In this document: piece by piece, positions 9,056-15,300 of the stretch
How positions within the stretch are numbered: position 1 is the stretch's first letter
Layout of the letters: each line of letters begins with the position of its first letter
Program-made: the position numbers and the translations under genes
Origin: Burkholderiales bacterium
Lineage (GTDB): Bacteria; Pseudomonadota; Gammaproteobacteria; Burkholderiales; Burkholderiaceae
Length of the DNA: 17,500 nucleotides
Assembly: GCA_903643055.1 (NCBI GenBank)
Contig: CAHJWV010000691.1
Coordinates: forward strand, 1 to 17,500
Direction of reading: 5' to 3'
Notes under the pieces: model-generated
Told to the model about the DNA's origin: nothing
The model's input: the letters and a program-made list of their open reading frames with translations, nothing else
Database searches by the model: none

Positions 9056-11150
9056 CGTGTTGTGGATGACGCTCATCCGTCTGGCCATGCTGCAGCGTGA
9101 GAACGTCGATCGCCTGGCGCTGAAGGAGGCCTGTGAAGCGGCGCTGGCCGCCGGTGCCGAGCCGAAGCGCCAGTTGTCGACCTTGGCTCAGCACCTGGGC
9201 CTGGCCGCCGTGCGCTGGTTGCCCGAGGCCGACCCGGCGCATGTGCCGGCGCTGGCCCATTCGCCCGACGAAGGCTGGCAGGTGGTGGTGGGCCGCGATG
9301 CGCAGCTGCGCTGGGTGCTGGTGCGCTGGGATGCACAGGCGAACCGCTGGCAAGAGCAGGCGCTGGCCGAGCTCGATGGCTGGCAGATCGCCTCGCTGCG
9401 CTTGAGCGTGCCGTTTGCGATCGGCCGCAGCCCGAGCTTTGCGCTGGCCAAGACCGAGCTGCTGCGCCATCGCCGCGCCTTGCTCGATGCGGCGCTCGGT
9501 GGCTTGATCATCGGCGTGATCGGCCTGGTGACTTCGCTGTATTCGATGCAGATCTACAACCGCGTGATTCCGACCGGCGCGTTGCAGACCTTGGCGGTGC
9601 TGAGCGGCGGCGCGTTGCTGGCCACGGTGCTGGACTGGCTGGCCCGGCAGGCCCGCTCCAAGCTGTATGAAACGCTGATCGATGCGGTCGACCAGCGCCT
9701 GTCGCGCATGGTGTTTCTGCGGCTGCTGTCGGTGCGGCTGGATCAGATGCCATCGAGCATCGGCAGCCTGGCCTCTCAGTTGAGAGGTTATGAATCGGTG
9801 CGCAGCTTTCTCGCCCAAGGCACCGGCACCTTGCTGGTCGATGCGCCGTTCGCGGTGATCTTTCTGGCCTGCATCGGCTTCATCGGCGGGCCGCTGGCCT
9901 GGCTGCCGCTGGCCTTCTTCTGCCTGTCGGTCACGCTGGGCCTGGTGATGCGCAAGCGCATGGAAGCAGCGGGCCGCATCGGCGCGCGCTCGGCGAATTT
10001 GAAGACCGGGCTGCTGGTCGAGACGCTGGAAGGCGCGGAGACGATCAAGTCAGGCCAGGGCGGCTGGCGCATGCTGGGCCGCTGGCTCGACCACAGCACC
10101 GCGGCGCGCGGCGCCGAGCGCGAGTCGCGCCGTTTGTCAGAGCACTTTCAGCATTTGATGGTCGCCTTTCAGCAGCTGAGTTATGTGCTGCTGGTGGCGG
10201 CCGGCGCGTTGCTGGTCACGCGGGGCGAGCTGACGATGGGCGCGTTGATCGCCTGCACGATCCTGTCGGGCCGGGTGCTGAACCCGATTGCGTTGATTGC
10301 GAACCAGTTGGTGCAGTGGTCTCATACCAAGGCTGCACTCGAAGGGCTGGATCAGCTGTGGCGGCTCGAAGACGACCACCATGGCCATGAGCCGGTGGTG
10401 CTCGATAAAGTCAGCGGCCATTACCGCTTCGAAGGCGTGGTGGCGCGCTATGGCGGCACGCAGGCGCTGGCGGTGCCGCGGCTGGAGATCAAGCCGGGCG
10501 AGCGGGTGGGCATCATCGGCCCGGTCGGTGCCGGCAAGACGACCTTGCTGCGGCTGCTGTCGGGCATGTTCAAGCCGCAGGAAGGGCGCGTGTTTCTCGA
10601 TGACGTCGACCTGGCGCATGTGGCCAAGCCGGTGCTGGCCGAGAGCCTGGGCTATCTGCAGCAGGAAGGCCGGCTCTTTGCGGGCTCGCTGCGCGACAAC
10701 CTGATCCTCGGCCAGATCGACCCCGGCGATGAAGCGATTCTTGCGGCGGCGCGCCGCACCGGCTTGCTGCAAGCGGTGATCGCAGCCAACCCGCGCGGGC
10801 TGCAGCAAGAGATCTTCGAAGGCGGCACCGGCTTGTCGGGCGGGCAGCGGCAGCTAGTGAACCTGACGCGCATCTTGCTGCGCAGCCCGCAGCTGTGGCT
10901 GCTCGATGAGCCGACCGCGGCGCTCGATGGCCAGACCGAACGGCAGATCATCGAGCTGCTGCGCGATGGCATTGGCAAGGAGCACAGCTTGATCGTCGTG
11001 ACCCACAAACCCGAGATGCTGCAACTGGTCGATCGCTTGATCGTGATCGCCAATCACCAGGTGGTGGCCGATGGCCCGACGGCGCAGGTGCTGGCCCGGC
11101 TGCAGGCGCCGGTGCCGGTCGCGGCCGCGCTGCAGAAGGTGGCCGCATGA
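9030..11150 (+). CDS. Type I secretion ABC transporter (permease/ATPase), LapB-like
   Basis: About 706 residues, typical for the family. Order: N-terminal C39-peptidase-like domain (about 1-130), membrane domain (about 150-430; helices such as AALGGLIIGVIGLVTSLYSM), ATPase domain (about 460-700) with Walker A GPVGAGKTT (497), signature LSGGQRQ (602), Walker B LWLLDEP (D626) and H-loop VVTHK. The C39-like domain has no catalytic Cys near its start (RLAMLQRENVDRLALKEA), so it should bind substrate without cutting it, as in LapB/HlyB-type exporters. The dimer powers export of an unfolded substrate across the inner membrane. The start is uncertain: ATG 9030 overlaps the TolC gene by 26 bp; ATG 9042, with GAAG six bases ahead, is as good. 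Its stop overlaps the HlyD start in ATGA, so the two are translationally coupled. Confidence 0.92.
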   Translation: MKPPMNPTDVLWMTLIRLAMLQRENVDRLALKEACEAALAAGAEPKRQLSTLAQHLGLAAVRWLPEADPAHVPALAHSPDEGWQVVVGRDAQLRWVLVRWDAQANRWQEQALAELDGWQIASLRLSVPFAIGRSPSFALAKTELLRHRRALLDAALGGLIIGVIGLVTSLYSMQIYNRVIPTGALQTLAVLSGGALLATVLDWLARQARSKLYETLIDAVDQRLSRMVFLRLLSVRLDQMPSSIGSLASQLRGYESVRSFLAQGTGTLLVDAPFAVIFLACIGFIGGPLAWLPLAFFCLSVTLGLVMRKRMEAAGRIGARSANLKTGLLVETLEGAETIKSGQGGWRMLGRWLDHSTAARGAERESRRLSEHFQHLMVAFQQLSYVLLVAAGALLVTRGELTMGALIACTILSGRVLNPIALIANQLVQWSHTKAALEGLDQLWRLEDDHHGHEPVVLDKVSGHYRFEGVVARYGGTQALAVPRLEIKPGERVGIIGPVGAGKTTLLRLLSGMFKPQEGRVFLDDVDLAHVAKPVLAESLGYLQQEGRLFAGSLRDNLILGQIDPGDEAILAAARRTGLLQAVIAANPRGLQQEIFEGGTGLSGGQRQLVNLTRILLRSPQLWLLDEPTAALDGQTERQIIELLRDGIGKEHSLIVVTHKPEMLQLVDRLIVIANHQVVADGPTAQVLARLQAPVPVAAALQKVAA

Positions 11151-12298
11151 GCCGCTTCTTTGCCAGCCTCGGCATGCTGCATGTGCTGGCGATCGGGATG
11201 TTCGCCTTCCTGGGCTGGGCCGCGTTCTTCGAGATCGATCAGACGGTGCGTGCCACCGGGCAGATCATTCCCGGTGCGCGCACGCAGGTGGTTCAGGCGG
11301 TCGATGGCGGCGTGCTGTCGGAGCTGAAGGTGCAGGAGGGCGACGTGGTGCGCGCCGGCCAGGTGATTGCGGTGCTCGAGCCCGACCGCGCCCGCGCGGC
11401 TTACGACGAAAGCCGTGCCAAGGATGCAGCGCTGCGCGCTTCGCTGCTGCGCGCCAGCGCCGAGGCGGTGGGCCGCGTGCCGGCATTCGGCAGCGCGCTG
11501 TCGGGCTTTCCCGACATCACCTCGGCGCAGATGAAGCTGTGGCGCCAGCGCAAGCAGGCGCTGGACGAAGCGATGTCTTCGCTCGGCGAAAGCCTGTCGC
11601 TTGCCGAAGAAGAGCTGCGCATGAACGAGGCCTTGTTCAGCCGCGGCGATAACAGCCGGCTTGAGCTGCTGCGTGCGCGCCGCCAGGTCTCGGAGCTGAA
11701 GGGCAAGATGGCCGAGGTGCGCAACAAATACCTGCAGGATGCGCGGGCCGAAGTGGCCAAGCAGGAAGAGGAGTTGTCGACCCAGCATTACCGCCAGGCG
11801 GAGCGGCGCAATGTGCTGCAGCACACCGAGCTGGTCTCGCCGCTCGACGGCGTCGTCAAGTACCTGAAGATCAACACCGTGGGCGGCGTATTGCGCGCCG
11901 GCGACGAGATCATGCAGATCTCACCGACCGATGGCGAGCTGCTGCTGGAGCTGCGCATCGCGCCGGCCGACATCGGCCGCCTGAGCCCGAACCTGCCGGC
12001 CACGCTGCAGTTCGAAGCCTTCGACTACACCGTGTACGGCACGCTGGCTGGCGAGCTGATGTACCTCAGCTCCGACACCTTGACCGAGTCGGGCGCCAAC
12101 GGCCAGCAGCAAACCTTTTACCGCGGGCGCGTGCGCCTGAAGACCGATGCGCTGGCGCGCAACTCGAAGCTGCGCGAGGTGGTCGTGAAGCCGGGGATGA
12201 CCGCCACGGTCGACATCCGCACCGGTCAGCGCACCGTCTTGCATTACCTGCTGAACCCGGTGTTGCGCGGCGTGTCCGGCGCGATGTCGGAACGCTGA
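11147..12298 (+). CDS. HlyD-family periplasmic adaptor of type I secretion, LapC-like
   Basis: 383 residues, slightly shorter than usual. It has a short cytosolic N-terminus and one membrane helix (about 10-28, LHVLAIGMFAFLGWAAFF), then the first half of a lipoyl-like domain (VVQAVDGGVLSELKVQEGDV at 48-67), a long Ala/Glu/Arg coiled-coil hairpin (about 80-220, including SRLELLRARRQVSELKGKMA), the second lipoyl half (ELVSPLDGVVKYLKINTVGG, about 227-246) and a beta-barrel domain ending near GMTATVDIRTGQ. It bridges the ABC transporter and TolC. The missing RTX-style N-terminal extension and the PLDGVVK motif fit the adhesin-exporting LapC/HlyD group. The gene starts inside the stop of the ABC gene (ATGA) and lies 99 bp before the adhesin gene. 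Confidence 0.92.
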   Translation: MSRFFASLGMLHVLAIGMFAFLGWAAFFEIDQTVRATGQIIPGARTQVVQAVDGGVLSELKVQEGDVVRAGQVIAVLEPDRARAAYDESRAKDAALRASLLRASAEAVGRVPAFGSALSGFPDITSAQMKLWRQRKQALDEAMSSLGESLSLAEEELRMNEALFSRGDNSRLELLRARRQVSELKGKMAEVRNKYLQDARAEVAKQEEELSTQHYRQAERRNVLQHTELVSPLDGVVKYLKINTVGGVLRAGDEIMQISPTDGELLLELRIAPADIGRLSPNLPATLQFEAFDYTVYGTLAGELMYLSSDTLTESGANGQQQTFYRGRVRLKTDALARNSKLREVVVKPGMTATVDIRTGQRTVLHYLLNPVLRGVSGAMSER

Positions 12299-12397
12299 TG
12301 CATTCAATGATCGAGTTAGCCCATTTTCAGGATCTTTGATTTTTTCGAATTGATGTCGTGATCTGAACCTCTGCCCCATTCCCTCAAGGAGCTCACC
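12299..12397 (+). promoter_or_regulatory. Leader between the HlyD gene and the adhesin gene
   Basis: 99 bp, including an AT-rich patch at about 12323-12355 (TTTGATTTTTTCGAATTGAT) that stands out in this GC-rich DNA. It may hold a promoter or mRNA processing site that sets adhesin expression apart from the exporter, but no convincing -35/-10 pair is visible (TTGATT at 12336 has only a poor -10 at 17 bp) and no terminator stem precedes the T-run. Confidence 0.3.
12386..12391 (+). promoter_or_regulatory. Strong ribosome-binding site of the adhesin gene
   Basis: AAGGAG sits six bases before the ATG at 12398. It is the best Shine-Dalgarno in the window and decides the start of the adhesin. Confidence 0.85.
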
Positions 12398-15300
12398 ATG
12401 AAGAACGCCGTTGTCTTGAAGCCCAGCCAAGGTGAACCCGTCTCGCTGCAAGCGGGCAAGACGGTGACGATCAAGGCGAAGGCGGGGGTCAAATACAAGC
12501 TGACACCCGACACGCAGGCCGGCGACGCCGGCGCGCTGGAGGTGGTGGCCAGCCGCCACGGCGATGACCTGCACCTGAAGACCCACGGCGGCGATGCGGT
12601 GCTGCAGGGCTTCTACAGCGAATGCAAGGCGGCGCAATGCGGGGTCGAGCTGCCCGGTGCCGGCCTCGCGGTCTATACCGTCGATGGCGACAGCCCGGCC
12701 GGCGCCAGCCTGAGCGATGGCAGCCAGCTGATCTACGCCCATGGCGCGACCGACAGCCTGATGAGCCTGCTGCCGAGCGGGCAGGCAACGGCCGGCAGCG
12801 GCTGGACGACATCGAGCAGCGATGCGACGTATCAGCCGCCAGGCCATGAATCGAGCGGCGCGTGGAAACTGGCGGCTGCCGGTGGCGCGATCGGCCTGAT
12901 CGCGGCGGCAGCCGGCGGTGGCGGCAGCAGTGGCGGCACGACGCCACCGCCTGCGGCGACCGCGACGGTGCTGAACGGCGTGGTGGTGGCCGGGCCGGTG
13001 ATCGAGGGCAATGGCCTGAAGATCGTCGCCTACCGCGAAGACGGTACGGTATTGAAGGACGGCAATGTCGGTGCCGACGGCAGCTTCAGCCTGACCTTGC
13101 CGAGCAGCTACACCGGCAAGGTGCTGGTGCTGGTGTTCGACAGCTCGGTCGGCTCCGATTACTTCGATGAAGCCACGCAAATGCCGAAAGACCTGGGCGG
13201 TGATTTGCGCGCGGCCACGGTCATTCCGGCGCCGGGCGTCTACAACGTCAACCTGAATGCGCTGACCGAGCTGGCCGTGCGTGAACTGGGCTTGCCGGAC
13301 CGCGGCGTAGGGCAGTCGGGTGTCAACCTGAGTGCCGTCACGCCGGCCGCGATCCAGGCGGCCAACGATGCAATCGCGAAGGCGGTCGGCTTGACCGGCC
13401 AGGACCTGGTGACCGGCACGGCGCCGAAGGCCATCGTCGACACCAGCGGCACCGCGAACCCGGACGTCAACAACTACGGCCGCGTGCTGGCCGCGCTGTC
13501 GGGCGCGGAGCTGGTGGCGGGCAGCCGCGATGCGGCGTTGATCTCGCTGCTGCCGCAGATCCGCACCGGCACCTTGACCGAAGCCGGGCTGACGGCGCTG
13601 CTGGACGGTGCGTCGAAAGTCGGTGGCGGCCTGGTCGATGCGGTGTCGAACCTGACCAACCAGGCGACGACGGTCGCGATCACTACCGTCGCAGACGACA
13701 ACAGTGTGAACAACGCCGAGGCCGCGCAAGGCCTGACCGTCAGCGGCACCTGCAGCGCGGGCGCGACGGTGTCGGTGAAGATCGGCACGCAGACGCTGAG
13801 CGCGGTCGTGACCGGCACCACCTGGAGCGCGGTGCTGAGCGCCGAGCAGGCGCTGGCGATCGGGCAGGGCTCGGTGGTGATCAGCGCCAGCGCCACGCTG
13901 AGCGGCGCCACGCAGGTGGCCACGCGCGGCATCTTTGTCGACACCTTGCCACCGGCGGCGCCGTCATTGACCACGCCGCTGACCAACGACACGACGCCGG
14001 TGCTGGAAGGCCGGGCCGATGCTGGCAGCGTGGTGGAAGTCACCGTCGGCGGCGCCACCTTCAGCGTGGTCGCCAATGGCGATGGCAAGTGGACGTTGAA
14101 CACCGAGACCGCCACGCCGGTCAGCGGCAGCTTTGAGCTCGGTACCGACAGCGTGAAGGCCGTGACCTTGACCGGCACCGATGCCGCCGGCAACAGCGCG
14201 CCGGGCACCGGCAGCTTCACGCTCGATACCACCCCGCCGGCCGCGCCGACCTTGGCCGCAGGAGGCACCACCAACAACAGCACCCCGGTACTCAGCGGCA
14301 CCGCCGAGGCGGGCAACACGGTCACGGTGGCGGTGGGCGGCGCGGTGTTCACCGTGGTGGCCAATGAGGCCGGGCAATGGACGCTCGACACCGCCGCGGC
14401 CAAGCCGACCAGCGGCAGCTTTGCGTTGACCGGCGATGGCGCGAAGGCCGTGACCGTGACCAGCACCGATGCCGCCGGCAATACCGCGGCGACGACCGGC
14501 AGCTTCACGCTCGATGCCACGGCGCCCGCGGTGCCGACGCTCGGCACCCAACTCACCAACGACACGACCCCGGTGCTCAGCGGCAGCGCCGAAGCTGGCA
14601 GTGCGGTGACGGTCGGTGTGGGCGGGGCGCTGTTCAGCGCGGTGGCCAACAGTGAGGGCCGCTGGTCGATCGACACCGGCGCGGCGGCGCCGATCTCCGG
14701 CAGCCTCAGCCTCAGCGAAGGCGGTGTGAAGGCGGTGACGCTCGTCAGCACCGATGCCGGCGGCAACGTCAGCACCGGCAGCGGCAGCTTCACGCTTGAC
14801 ATCACCCCGCCGGTGGCGCCCACGCTGACGGTGCAGCAGACCCATGACACGACGCCGGTGCTGACCGGCAATGCCGAAGCGCGCAGCATCGTGACGGTGG
14901 TGGTGGGGGGCGCCAGCTATGTCGTGACCGCCGATGCCGAAGGCCATTGGAGCCTGAACACCGAGACCGCGACGCCGGTGTCGGGCACCTTTGCGATTGG
15001 CGCCGATGGCGACAAGGCCGTCACTTTGACCAGCACCGATGCGGCCGGCAACACCACGCCCGGCAGTGGCGGCTTCGTGCTCGACACCGTCGCGCCGGCC
15101 ACGCCCACCGTGACCGCCCAGACCACCAGCGACACGACGCCGCTGCTGACCGGCACCGCCGAGATCGGCAGCAAGCTGACGGTCTCGATCGGCGGCGCCG
15201 TGTTCGCCGTGACGGCCAATGGCGATGGCGTGTGGACGCTCGACACCGGCGCCGCCACGCCCGTCTCGGGCAGCTTCTCGCTTGGCAGCGACGGCGCGAA

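Noticed and set aside
8592..9818. 408-codon minus-strand frame across the TolC/ABC junction
   Set aside because: Runs opposite to two well-supported genes and has His/Gln/Arg-rich shadow composition.
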